Below are positions 1-8,080 of a stretch of 64,000 nt of DNA, piece by piece (within the stretch, counting starts at the first letter, position 1; the number at the start of each line of letters is the position of its first letter). The notes below the pieces were generated by a model that did no database searches, was not told the origin of the DNA, and was given only the letters and a program-made list of their open reading frames with translations. This DNA is from UBA2231 sp964415175 (GTDB lineage Bacteria; Elusimicrobiota; Elusimicrobia; Elusimicrobiales; UBA9959): assembly GCA_964415175.1 (NCBI GenBank), contig CAYPYG010000006.1, forward strand, positions 34,733-98,732. The letters run 5' to 3'. Both the position numbers and the translations under genes were made by a program.

Positions 1-831
1 CTGGCCGCCATGCTCAGGGACAGCGAGGCCGTTTTCCCGACCGAGGACGAGGCCTGGGAGAATTTCATAAGGAAGTCGGCGTCCTACATGGGCTGCCATT
101 CGGTGAGCTGGTTCGAGGCCGAGCCGGAGAAGAAGCGCCTGACCTTCAAAAAGGCCATAGGTCCCGTCGGCGCCGACCTGGTAGGCCTGAGTTTCGGCTA
201 CCAGGGCATAGTCGGCGTCTGCGCGGAGAGCGGGGAGACCCTGCTGGTCAACGACGTTCTCAGCGATCCCCGCTTCACGCCGAAAGTGGACAAGGGCAGC
301 GGTTTCGTGACCAAGGCCGCGCTGGCCCTGCCCTGCTTCTTCGGCGGCAAACTGGGCGGGGTGCTCGAGTACATAAACCCGCTGCAGGGCGCCTTCTCTC
401 CGGAGGACGTCGCCTTCGCCGAGTGCGCGCTGAGGCATTTCTGCCAGCGCCTCTATATCGGCCGGCTGGAGTCCGCCGTCGCGCGGCTCAACGCCCGCGG
501 CGAGAGCACGATAAACAACCTTTCCGGCGGCTTCATCGGCGTCGACCAGGACGGCGTGATGATCTTCTTCAATCCCAAGGCCAGGGAGATCCTGGCCGTC
601 GGAGAGGAGTTCCTCGGCAGGCAGATAACGGAGTTCTTCAGCGTCTGCCCGGACCTCGTCAACGTCCTGGGCGACGTGCTCAAGACCGGCAGGACCGTGC
701 GGCGCCAGGAGTTCAAGTGCCAGATCGGCGGCGGCCAGCGCGTTATCGGTTACAGTTCCATCAACATGAAAGGCCCCGACGGCGGCATAGTCGGCGCCGG
801 GGTGATCTTCCAGGACATAACCGACCTTTGA
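1..831 (+). CDS. GAF-PAS sensor protein, probably 5'-truncated by the window edge
   Basis: The first in-frame ATG is at position 10, but the frame stays open to base 1, so the gene probably starts upstream. Counted from that ATG (273 residues), a GAF domain covers roughly residues 15-150 and a PAS domain roughly 165-273, ending in the typical PAS strand GVIFQDITDL. No kinase, cyclase or DNA-binding output domain follows before the stop. It is either a stand-alone sensor module or the C-terminal end of a larger receptor whose output lies upstream. Ligand unknown. An 11-bp hairpin at 851-880 lies just after the stop. Confidence 0.75.
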   Translation: MAAMLRDSEAVFPTEDEAWENFIRKSASYMGCHSVSWFEAEPEKKRLTFKKAIGPVGADLVGLSFGYQGIVGVCAESGETLLVNDVLSDPRFTPKVDKGSGFVTKAALALPCFFGGKLGGVLEYINPLQGAFSPEDVAFAECALRHFCQRLYIGRLESAVARLNARGESTINNLSGGFIGVDQDGVMIFFNPKAREILAVGEEFLGRQITEFFSVCPDLVNVLGDVLKTGRTVRRQEFKCQIGGGQRVIGYSSINMKGPDGGIVGAGVIFQDITDL

Positions 832-850
832 CGCGGGGCCGGTTCCATGA

Positions 851-896
851 AGGGGGCCGACACTACGCTGTCGGCCCCCTCCTTTACAATAGAACG
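851..896 (+). promoter_or_regulatory. Hairpin plus leaderless-type promoter module, copy 1
   Basis: A perfect 11-bp stem (851-861 with 870-880) encloses the loop ACTACGCT. ACTACG (862-867) is 17 nt before the -10-like TACAAT (885-890), which is 6 nt before the helicase ATG at 897. The same geometry and loop recur before the ORF6N gene at about 2749-2793. The hairpin could also terminate the upstream sensor gene, but there is no T-run after it. Confidence 0.5.
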
Positions 897-2504
897 ATGA
901 CGGAAAAGATAGAGATCAACCCCGAATTCCGCAGGGCCCTGGCCCTGCTGGAAGGCCCGTCGCCCTGCGTCTTCATAACAGGGAGGGCCGGCACCGGCAA
1001 ATCCACGCTGCTGCGGCTCTTCAAGGAGAATTCCCGCCGCGCGCAGGCCGTGCTGGCCCCGACCGGCGTGGCCGCTCTCAACGTGGGCGGGCAGACCGTG
1101 CACTCCTTCTTCGGCTTCAAGCCGGGCGTCACGCCGGAAAAGGCCGCGCGCCTGGCCCGGTCCGCCGCCAAAAAAAGCAGGGGCGCCGTCTACAGGGCGC
1201 TGGAGACCGTTATCATCGACGAGGTCTCGATGGTCCGGCCCGACCTGCTCGACTGCGCGGACATTTTCCTGCGCGCCGCGCGCGAGGACCAGCACAGGCC
1301 TTTCGGCGGGGTGAAGGTGGTGCTCATAGGCGACCTGCACCAGCTGCCGCCGGTGCTCAAGAACTCCGAACGCGAGGCCTTCGGCCAGGCCTACGCCGGC
1401 GCCTATTTCTTCGATTCCAGGGTCTTCCGCGAACTCCGCCCCGACGTGGTCGAGCTGGTCAAGGTCTACCGCCAGAGCGACGATTCGTTCGTGGAACTGC
1501 TCAACGCCGTGCGCGACGCCCGCGCCACGCCGGCCCAGCTGGAGGCGCTCAACGCCCGCCACAGGCCCGGCTTCCAGCCTCCGCCGGAAGAGCTCTGGGT
1601 GCAGCTGACCACCACCAATCAGCGGGCGGCGGACCTCAACGCCGAACGGCTCTCCGGCCTGCGGGGCGCCGCGGGTTTCTACGAAGGTTTCGTCGACGGG
1701 GAGTTCGAGGACGCGGCGCTGCCGACCGAGGCGAGCCTGGAGCTCAAGGCCGGCGCGCAGGTCATGCTGCTCAACAACGATCCCGGCGGGCGCTGGGTCA
1801 ACGGCACGATGGGAACGGTCACGGCCCTCGAGCCCGGCGCGGTGAAGGTGCGGCTCGAGACCGGCCCGGTGGTCACGGTCGGTCCCTACACCTGGGAGCT
1901 GCTGCGCTACGCCTACGACGAGCGCTCGGGCCGCCTGAAGACCGAGACGGCGGGCATCTTCATGCAGCTGCCGCTGCGCCTGGCCTGGGCCGTCACCATA
2001 CACAAGAGCCAGGGCAAGACCTTCGACCGGCTGGTCCTGGACCTGGCGGGGGGAGTTTTCGCCAGCGGCCAGCTCTATGTCGCGTTAAGCCGCTGCCGCA
2101 CGCTGGGCGGCATAGTGCTGCGCCATCCCGTGCGGCCCTGGCACGCCCGTACCGACGCGCGCGTGGCCGAGTTCATGAGGAAGATCTGTCCGCCGGCCAG
2201 CCCGCGGCCCGTGAAAGGGCCGTCTTCGCCGTCCGCCGGGGCCGTCCCCGCTTCCGCCGCCGCGGAATCCCGCCGTTCGCCGGTCTCCGAAGGGCTGCGC
2301 CGCGCCATAAAGGAAGGGCGCAGCGTCGAGATAGTCTATCTCAGCGCCGCGGCGGAGACCACGCGCCGCGTCGTCAAACCCGTTTTCATCGGCCGCTTCG
2401 GCCGGGCCGGAGAGACCTACGAGGGTTTCAAGGCCGTCTGCTCGCTGCGCCGCCAGGAACGTCTCTTCCGCGTGGACCGTGTCCTCGAACTCAACGAGGT
2501 CTGA
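897..2504 (+). CDS. PIF1/RecD-like ATP-dependent DNA helicase with WYL-like C-terminus
   Basis: About 535 residues. Walker A is GRAGTGKST near residue 30, Walker B/DE box is IIDEVSM near 105, and a late motif TIHKSQGKTFDRLVLDL is followed by YVALSRCRTL, as in PIF1/RecD-type superfamily 1B helicases. These unwind DNA 5' to 3' in replication or repair. After a Pro/Ser/Ala-rich linker, the last 75 residues (AIKEGRSVEIVYL to FRVDRVLEL) resemble a WYL ligand-sensing domain. The start at 897 is chosen because the product begins just before the ATPase fold and a -10-like TACAAT lies 6 nt upstream. The frame is open further upstream, but that would overlap the sensor gene. Intracellular; partners unknown. 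Confidence 0.82.
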   Translation: MTEKIEINPEFRRALALLEGPSPCVFITGRAGTGKSTLLRLFKENSRRAQAVLAPTGVAALNVGGQTVHSFFGFKPGVTPEKAARLARSAAKKSRGAVYRALETVIIDEVSMVRPDLLDCADIFLRAAREDQHRPFGGVKVVLIGDLHQLPPVLKNSEREAFGQAYAGAYFFDSRVFRELRPDVVELVKVYRQSDDSFVELLNAVRDARATPAQLEALNARHRPGFQPPPEELWVQLTTTNQRAADLNAERLSGLRGAAGFYEGFVDGEFEDAALPTEASLELKAGAQVMLLNNDPGGRWVNGTMGTVTALEPGAVKVRLETGPVVTVGPYTWELLRYAYDERSGRLKTETAGIFMQLPLRLAWAVTIHKSQGKTFDRLVLDLAGGVFASGQLYVALSRCRTLGGIVLRHPVRPWHARTDARVAEFMRKICPPASPRPVKGPSSPSAGAVPASAAAESRRSPVSEGLRRAIKEGRSVEIVYLSAAAETTRRVVKPVFIGRFGRAGETYEGFKAVCSLRRQERLFRVDRVLELNEV

Positions 2505-2538
2505 AACGGGCGGTCTTAGGGGGTGTCGGCGGGGGCCG

Positions 2539-2550
2539 CATAATGGTAGA
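2539..2550 (+). promoter_or_regulatory. Leaderless-type -10 element before the CxxC protein
   Basis: CATAAT at 2539-2544 is followed by exactly six bases and then ATG at 2551, matching the spacing seen before six other genes in this window. Confidence 0.4.
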
Positions 2551-2730
2551 ATGGAACCGCGCCGGAGTCCGGGGGGGTCTCAAATGAAGTTCGGACAGTG
2601 CCCTTACTGCGTCGTCAGGTACGACGGCGATTTCTTCTACTATTGCCTGCTTAACAGACGGGCGGTGGCCAGGAGCCACCGCTGTATCGACCCTTCCCTG
2701 CGCCGCGCGCGCAGCGGCGGGAAAGTCTAG
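2551..2730 (+). CDS. Small cysteine-containing protein, possible zinc ribbon
   Basis: 59 residues. The core reads CPYC (residues 16-19), then YYC and HRC, giving four cysteines in a CxxC-x11-C-x12-C pattern that could bind a metal. I do not recognise the family. The start at 2551 is preferred for the -10-like CATAAT 6 nt upstream; an internal ATG at 2584 (MKFGQCPYC) would also keep all four cysteines and has a G-rich stretch upstream. It lies between the helicase and ORF6N genes. Real-gene status rests on the cysteine pattern and clean placement. Confidence 0.45.
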   Translation: MEPRRSPGGSQMKFGQCPYCVVRYDGDFFYYCLLNRRAVARSHRCIDPSLRRARSGGKV

Positions 2731-2748
2731 GCCCCTGAATTACGCCCC

Positions 2749-2793
2749 GGGGGGCGACACTACGTTGTCGCACCCCCTTGTTACGATATTTTC
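2749..2793 (+). promoter_or_regulatory. Hairpin plus leaderless-type promoter module, copy 2
   Basis: An imperfect stem (left arm 2749-2758, right arm 2767-2777 with one bulged A) encloses the loop ACTACGTT. ACTACG (2759-2764) is 17 nt before TACGAT (2782-2787), which is 6 nt before the ATG at 2794. This repeats the layout of 851-896, differing mainly in arm bases. Confidence 0.5.
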
Positions 2794-3384
2794 ATGAAAG
2801 AGTTCGTCCCGTCGGAAATGATCGAGGGTAAGATCCTGCTGCTGCGCGGCCGGAGGGTTATGCTGGACCGCGACCTGGCCGCTCTCTATGAGGTGCCTAC
2901 TTTCCGGTTCAACGAGGCGGTAAAGCGTCATCGCAGGCAATTCCCGGAGGATTTTATGTTCCGGCTCACGCGCCGGGAAACCGAGAACTTGACATCGCAA
3001 TTCGCGATGTCAAGTTCCCATGGCGGCCGCCGGACTCTTCCTTACGCCTTCACGGAGCACGGCTGCGTCATGGCGGCTAACATCCTGCGCAGCGAACGCG
3101 CGGTCCAGATGAGCGTCTTCGTGGTGCGCGCTTTCGTCCGCATGCGGCAGTTGATCGGGTCGCAACAGGAGTTGAGCGCTAAGCTCGCCGACCTTGAGAA
3201 GCAGCTTACTGTGCGGCTTGATACGCATGAAACGGCTATTGTCGATGTTCTACGGCAGCTAATGCTGCTCTTGAATCCGCCCAGTGACCCCGAAGAGCCG
3301 CCAAAGCGTATCGGTTTTACGGCGAAAGAGAGTTTGGCGGTCTATAAATGTCGGCCGGGAACGGCGGGCCAGGCACCTTTATAA
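2794..3384 (+). CDS. ORF6N domain DNA-binding protein
   Basis: 196 residues. The N-terminal 110 residues match the ORF6N (KilA-N related) domain: IEGKILLLRGRRVMLDRDLA, then LYEVPTFRFNEAVKRH, FPEDFMFRLT and PYAFTEHGCVMAANIL. A coiled-coil-like stretch follows (residues 130-160). Family members come from phages and mobile regions and are thought to bind DNA; the role here is unknown. The gene sits directly upstream of cas3, which begins 42 nt after its stop. A 14-bp perfect inverted repeat lies inside the coding region at 2985-3017. The C-terminus (YKCRPGTAGQAPL) is unlike the basic tail I would expect and may reflect a late frameshift. Confidence 0.8.
   Translation: MKEFVPSEMIEGKILLLRGRRVMLDRDLAALYEVPTFRFNEAVKRHRRQFPEDFMFRLTRRETENLTSQFAMSSSHGGRRTLPYAFTEHGCVMAANILRSERAVQMSVFVVRAFVRMRQLIGSQQELSAKLADLEKQLTVRLDTHETAIVDVLRQLMLLLNPPSDPEEPPKRIGFTAKESLAVYKCRPGTAGQAPL
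2985..3017. repeat. Perfect inverted repeat inside the ORF6N gene
   Basis: Arms 2985-2998 and 3004-3017 (14 bp each, GAACTTGACATCGC on the left) flank the 5-nt spacer AATTC. It encodes the segment around NLTSQFAMSS of the ORF6N domain. Its perfection within coding sequence suggests a DNA or RNA role in addition to coding. Confidence 0.6.
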
Positions 3385-3425
3385 GTATCGGGATTTTGTT
3401 ACTCCAGTTTGATAGACTCTAAAAA

Positions 3426-5612
3426 ATGAGCAAAGAAGAATCCTATTACGCCCATACGAAGCGCGCCTTGGATGGTACCCCTGCCCCCAAGAGCGACTGG
3501 CAGCCGCTGGAGGAGCATCTGAATAATGTCGCTGAACTCGCCTCCGGTTTTGCCAGAGATTTCGCTTCTTCCGAATGGGGCTATTTTGCTGGATTGCTTC
3601 ATGACCTGGGGAAAGCGTCTCCGCAGTTTCAGAAATATCTTGAGAACGGTATGGGAAAGGTCGAACATTCCGGCCAGGGAGCGGCTTTCGCGGAAGATAA
3701 TCTAAAAAAAGTGGGGCGTATACTGGCCTATCTGATAGCTGGGCATCATGCCGGCTTACCGGACTGGCATTCTACCGATACCGGAAGTAAGGCTCTGGCG
3801 GTTCGGCTGAAGAATGGCAGAGAGCTATTGCCGGATTTGGGGGATTATCAGGAAAAGTTTAAAGCCCGACTGGCGGGACCTTTAACTCCACCTGGCTTTA
3901 AACGGCCCGAAGACGTTCATCTCTGGATGCGCATGCTTTTTTCAGCTCTGACGGATGCGGATTACCTCGATACCGAAAATTTTATGGCGCCGGAGGCCAA
4001 GGCCTCACGCCAGGGGTTTAACAGTATAAGGAGATTGTCTGAGGCGTTTTTAAAGCATCTCGATGTTATAGAGTCGAAGTCAGCCCGGTCAGCGGTTAAC
4101 AGTATTCGTGCGGAAGTGCGCCGTTACTGCGAAGTCGCCGCCGATAAAAAGCCGGGAATTTTCTCTCTGACCGTTCCTACGGGCGGAGGTAAGACCCTGT
4201 CTTCGATGGCTTTCGCTTTCCGGCACGCCCTTAAATACGGGAAAAAACGGATCATCTACGTTATCCCTTATACCAGCATAATAGAGCAGACGGCAAAGGT
4301 GCTGTCCGATATCCTCGGCCCCGAGAATATTGTCGAGCATCACTCAAATCTTGAGCCGAAGGACGAAACGGAAGCAACAAGGCGCTCCAAACTAGCCTCC
4401 GAGAATTGGGATGCGCCGGTAATAGTCACTACCAATGTCCAGTTCTTCGAATCCCTCTATGCCGCCAGGCCGGGGCGCTGTCGCAAGCTCCACAACCTTG
4501 TCGGGAGCATCATCATACTGGACGAGGCACAATTGCTGCCGCCCCATCTTCTGTCTCCCTGTGTGGACGCGATGCGGCAGCTTGCTGAGAATTATGGCGC
4601 CACTTTGGTGATTTCCACCGCCACTCAACCGGCCTTAAAAGGCCTGGGCCATGTCGAAGAGATCATTCCGGATGCGGCTCGCTTGTATAGCCGGCTTAAG
4701 CGTGTCAATTATTTTATGCCTACCCTTTTGTCCTCGCCGCCGACCTCCCTTGAAGAAGTTTCGGTGGAACTTCAGAAATACGAACAAGTCCTTTGCATAG
4801 TCAATACGCGTCCCGACTGCTATAAGTTGTTTAAACTGATGCCTGAGGGAACAGTACACCTTTCGGCGCTCATGTGCGGAGCCCATAGGTCGGAGGTTAT
4901 CGCTGGTATAAAGGAAAGACTTAAAAATAACCTGCCTGTCAGAGTCATAAGCACGCAACTGGTGGAGGCGGGCGTGGATATAGACTTTCCTGTCGTATAC
5001 CGGGCTTTTGCGGGGCTGGATGCCATTGCCCAGGCCGCGGGGCGCTGTAACCGTGAGGGTGGAAAAAGTACAAAAGGTGCGTTTGGACAGGTCCATGTCT
5101 TCGTGCCGCCGTCCCCTTTGCCTATAGGGATTATGCGGAAAAGTGCGGATACTTTCAGGGACCTCCTTGCCACGGGCGGCTTTGATCCCGATTCGCCTGG
5201 GATATATAAGCGCTATTTTGAGGCGCTTTATAGCAGGGCCAACAGTACGGATTCCGCCGGCATAATGGAATTACTGACAAAAGACATTCAGAACTGTGGG
5301 ATACAATTCCGCACCGCCGCGGAAAAATTCCGCCTTATAGATGATTATTCCCGCCCCGTGGTGATCCGCTATGGCGGTGCGGAAAAACTGCTGGCACGCT
5401 TGCGTGAAACAGGGCCTAACAGGGAGATAATGCGTGGGCTCCAGCGGTATATCGTGAATGTGCCCGAGAAGAAGTTGCTCCGCATGGCCGCCGAGGATGG
5501 AGTTTCGGAGGTTTCACCCGGCGTCTGGGTTCAGGAGCGGGCGGCTTATAACCAGGCCACCGGGCTTGATATTTTCACCGGCCTGATAGAGCCGGAAGAA
5601 CTGATGGCATGA
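3426..5612 (+). CDS. cas3: Type I-C CRISPR-associated nuclease/helicase Cas3
   Basis: 728 residues, usual length for the I-C protein. The N-terminal HD nuclease has GLLHDLGKASPQF (His59, Asp60) and GHHAGLPDWH. The superfamily 2 helicase has Walker A PTGGGKT (251-257), DEAQ box IILDEAQLLPP (from about Asp366) and motif VI AQAAGRCNREG. Cas3 is recruited by target-bound Cascade, then nicks and unwinds DNA 3' to 5' while degrading it. It is the first gene of the cas operon; cas5c starts 10 nt after its stop. Base composition is noticeably lower in GC than the flanking chromosome. Confidence 0.97.
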   Translation: MSKEESYYAHTKRALDGTPAPKSDWQPLEEHLNNVAELASGFARDFASSEWGYFAGLLHDLGKASPQFQKYLENGMGKVEHSGQGAAFAEDNLKKVGRILAYLIAGHHAGLPDWHSTDTGSKALAVRLKNGRELLPDLGDYQEKFKARLAGPLTPPGFKRPEDVHLWMRMLFSALTDADYLDTENFMAPEAKASRQGFNSIRRLSEAFLKHLDVIESKSARSAVNSIRAEVRRYCEVAADKKPGIFSLTVPTGGGKTLSSMAFAFRHALKYGKKRIIYVIPYTSIIEQTAKVLSDILGPENIVEHHSNLEPKDETEATRRSKLASENWDAPVIVTTNVQFFESLYAARPGRCRKLHNLVGSIIILDEAQLLPPHLLSPCVDAMRQLAENYGATLVISTATQPALKGLGHVEEIIPDAARLYSRLKRVNYFMPTLLSSPPTSLEEVSVELQKYEQVLCIVNTRPDCYKLFKLMPEGTVHLSALMCGAHRSEVIAGIKERLKNNLPVRVISTQLVEAGVDIDFPVVYRAFAGLDAIAQAAGRCNREGGKSTKGAFGQVHVFVPPSPLPIGIMRKSADTFRDLLATGGFDPDSPGIYKRYFEALYSRANSTDSAGIMELLTKDIQNCGIQFRTAAEKFRLIDDYSRPVVIRYGGAEKLLARLRETGPNREIMRGLQRYIVNVPEKKLLRMAAEDGVSEVSPGVWVQERAAYNQATGLDIFTGLIEPEELMA

Positions 5613-5622
5613 GGGAGGATGA

Positions 5623-6324
5623 ATGAAAGGATTCTGTCTTGAGGTCAGCGGCCCGTTCGCCTGTTTTACGAGGCCGGAGATGAAAGTTGAGCGCGTCAGT
5701 TACGACGTGATCACCCCTTCCGCGGCGCGGGCCATATTTGACTCCATACTCTGGAAGCCGGCCATTTTCTGGAATATCAGGCGCATTGACGTGCTTGCGC
5801 CGATAAAATGGATGTCGGTGCGCCGTAACGAAGTGGCAGCTGTCGCTTCACCGCGCAAAGCCTGCATTTATGTCGAGGATAACCGCCAGCAACGCGCCGG
5901 GCTGTTTCTGCGCGATGTCAGATATCGCCTCTATGGGGATTTTGACTTTATCCCGCCGGATAAGCGCATGAAATCCGTTAACTCTCTGCCCGAAGGGATG
6001 TTGAGCGCTGAGGACGCCACAGACATTAAAAAAGATGAGTCTCCGGCTAAATACGCCGCCATGTTCGAGCGTCGCGCCCGCAAGGGCCAGTGTTTCAACC
6101 AGCCCTATCTCGGCTGCAGGGAGTTCTCTGCCGATTTCCGGCTTGTGAATCCTGAAACTGAGCCGGCCGAGCCTGTACAGGAGAGCCGGGACCTGGGTTG
6201 GATGCTTTATGATATGGACTTTTCCGACCCAACGGACCCCCGGCCGCTATTCTTTAACGCCAGGATGGAGAACGGCGTTATCCGGGTCCCTTCCCGTGAC
6301 AATAAAGAGGAGGTGCGGGGATGA
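5623..6324 (+). CDS. cas5c: Cas5c, pre-crRNA endonuclease and Cascade subunit
   Basis: 233 residues starting MKGFCLEVSGPFACFTRPEMKV, the typical Cas5d/Cas5c N-terminal strand. It continues with the conserved YDVITPSAARAIFDSILWKP and later FNQPYLGCREF. In type I-C systems, which lack Cas6, this RAMP protein cuts the repeat RNA and stays bound to the 5' handle of the crRNA. A GGGAGGA Shine-Dalgarno stands 7 nt upstream of the ATG. Its stop overlaps the start of cas8c (ATGA), implying translational coupling. Confidence 0.96.
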   Translation: MKGFCLEVSGPFACFTRPEMKVERVSYDVITPSAARAIFDSILWKPAIFWNIRRIDVLAPIKWMSVRRNEVAAVASPRKACIYVEDNRQQRAGLFLRDVRYRLYGDFDFIPPDKRMKSVNSLPEGMLSAEDATDIKKDESPAKYAAMFERRARKGQCFNQPYLGCREFSADFRLVNPETEPAEPVQESRDLGWMLYDMDFSDPTDPRPLFFNARMENGVIRVPSRDNKEEVRG

Positions 6325-8066
6325 TATTGCAGGCTTTGAAGGAATATTACGACCGCAAAGCGGCTTTGCCGGATTCAAAAATGGCGCCGGAAGGCTTTGA
6401 ATGGAAAGAAATCCCATTTATTATTGTTTTGAACAAAGAAGGACATTTCGTAAATATTGAGAACACCTATGAGGGGGATGGCAAGGATAGGCGAGCTAAA
6501 TCGTTTTTGCTTCCGCACTCCGAGAAAAAAAGCGTGAACATAGTCGCCAATCTTTTCTGGGGGACTCCAGAGTATGCCCTTGGCTGGGTCAGAGAGAGCG
6601 GGAAGCCCGGGCGAATAAAGAAAATGCACGAGGCTTTCATAAAGAGAATATCCGGTCTCGGGAAAATTGAGGATGATGGTTATAGGGCAGTGTGCTGTTT
6701 TCTTGAGACATCCAATAAAGAGAAACTACTGGCGACTATAGAGAGCAATCCCGCCGTGCGGGAGACACTGAAAGAATTAGTTGAAACCGGACGGAACCTC
6801 TCCTTTAAGTTGGCCGGAGATGCCGGCCTGATCCCGGAGCGAAAGGCCGTTTTTGAGGCTATTAAAAATAGTCTGACTAATTCCACTAATGGCGTCCGGC
6901 GGCGATGCCTTGTTACAGGAACTATAGATACCCTTACTCTGACGCATGCCGCGATAAAGGGCGTATGGGGCGCGCAGCCGACCGGAGGGAACATCGTTTC
7001 ATTTAACTTCCCCGCCGCCTGCTCCTACGGGAAAAGCCAGGGCGAGAATGCCCCGGTGGGAAAGACGGCAGTTTCTTCTTACACAACCGCGCTAAATTAC
7101 CTCCTTGGTAAAGACTCCCGACAGCGGATTCAGGCCGGTGATTCCACAGTGGTCTTCTGGTCGAAAAAGAGCTCAAAGCTGGAGGATGATTTCTTCGATT
7201 TCTTCTCTATCCCGCCGAAAGATGATCCGGAGAGGGGTGCCAGGGCAGTTGAGGCTTTGTTGCGTTCAGTAGAGAATGGGGCATTTATCTCCGATGAAAC
7301 TAGTGATGAATTCTATGTTTTAGCACTTGCTCCAAATGCGGCGCGTCTTTCAGTCCGTTTTTGGATAAAAGGACCGGTTTCTGCGATGGCTGAAAAAATC
7401 GCAAGGCATTTTAAGGATATACAGATAGTACACGGCCCAAAAGATGGTCCTGTTTTGCCATTATTCAGATTGCTTGTCTCTATAGCTTCCCTTGGCAAGG
7501 CCGAGAATATCCCGCCGAATCTCGCAGGGGATACTATGCGGGCTATACTTGAGGGGCTGCCCTATCCCAGGACCTTATTGCAGGCCGCAGTCCGGCGGGT
7601 ACGTGCGGAGCACGAAGTCACCTATCCGCGCGCAGCACTTATCAAGGCCGCGATAAATCGTTTCGCCAGATATCAAGACCCGGAGAATAAGGAGGAACTG
7701 AAAGTGAGCTTAGACCTTGAAAACAAGAATGCCGGTTATCGCCTTGGCAGACTTTTTGCCGCGCTGGAGAAAGTCCAGTCCGAGGCGAATCCCGGCATAA
7801 ACGCCACCATACGGGACAGATTCTATGGTGCGGCGTCCAGCACCCCGGTGACGGTATTCGGGAACCTTATGCGCCTGAAAAACCATCATCTCGCAAAACT
7901 TGAGAATCCTGGCCGGAAGGTGTATTTTGAAAAACTTCTGTCCGAAATCGCTGGGGAACTTCCGTCCACTGGGTTCCCGTCGCATCTTGCGCTGGATGAC
8001 CAGGGACGGTTTGCCATCGGTTACTATCACCAGATGCAAGACTTTTACACAAAGAAATCGGAATAA
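6321..8066 (+). CDS. cas8c: Cas8c (Csd1), large subunit of type I-C Cascade
   Basis: 581 residues, normal for Csd1. The N-terminus MILQALKEYYDRKA and segments such as SFNFPAACSYGKSQGENAPV and TALNYLLG are typical. The protein recognises the PAM and opens target DNA. It overlaps cas5c by 4 nt and is followed by cas7c after 14 nt. The last 120 codons carry an internal Shine-Dalgarno and GTG that should give the separate small subunit Cas11c (see 7704-8066). Confidence 0.95.
   Translation: MILQALKEYYDRKAALPDSKMAPEGFEWKEIPFIIVLNKEGHFVNIENTYEGDGKDRRAKSFLLPHSEKKSVNIVANLFWGTPEYALGWVRESGKPGRIKKMHEAFIKRISGLGKIEDDGYRAVCCFLETSNKEKLLATIESNPAVRETLKELVETGRNLSFKLAGDAGLIPERKAVFEAIKNSLTNSTNGVRRRCLVTGTIDTLTLTHAAIKGVWGAQPTGGNIVSFNFPAACSYGKSQGENAPVGKTAVSSYTTALNYLLGKDSRQRIQAGDSTVVFWSKKSSKLEDDFFDFFSIPPKDDPERGARAVEALLRSVENGAFISDETSDEFYVLALAPNAARLSVRFWIKGPVSAMAEKIARHFKDIQIVHGPKDGPVLPLFRLLVSIASLGKAENIPPNLAGDTMRAILEGLPYPRTLLQAAVRRVRAEHEVTYPRAALIKAAINRFARYQDPENKEELKVSLDLENKNAGYRLGRLFAALEKVQSEANPGINATIRDRFYGAASSTPVTVFGNLMRLKNHHLAKLENPGRKVYFEKLLSEIAGELPSTGFPSHLALDDQGRFAIGYYHQMQDFYTKKSE
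7704..8066 (+). CDS. cas11c: Internal in-frame ORF for small subunit Cas11c
   Basis: Inside cas8c, AAGGAGG (7689-7695) stands 8 nt before an in-frame GTG at 7704, giving a 120-residue product beginning VSLDLENKNAGYRLGRLFA and sharing the cas8c stop. It is established that several type I-C, I-B and I-D systems translate Cas11 from such an internal site in the large-subunit gene, and that the small subunit lines the belly of Cascade. Length and position fit that arrangement. Direct proof of initiation is not available from sequence. Confidence 0.8.
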   Translation: MSLDLENKNAGYRLGRLFAALEKVQSEANPGINATIRDRFYGAASSTPVTVFGNLMRLKNHHLAKLENPGRKVYFEKLLSEIAGELPSTGFPSHLALDDQGRFAIGYYHQMQDFYTKKSE

Positions 8067-8080
8067 GGAGAAGAAAAACT

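Noticed and set aside
851..880. Simple rho-independent terminator of the GAF-PAS gene
   Set aside because: No T-run follows, and the same hairpin with the same spacing to a -10 and ATG recurs before the ORF6N gene, which fits a promoter module better.
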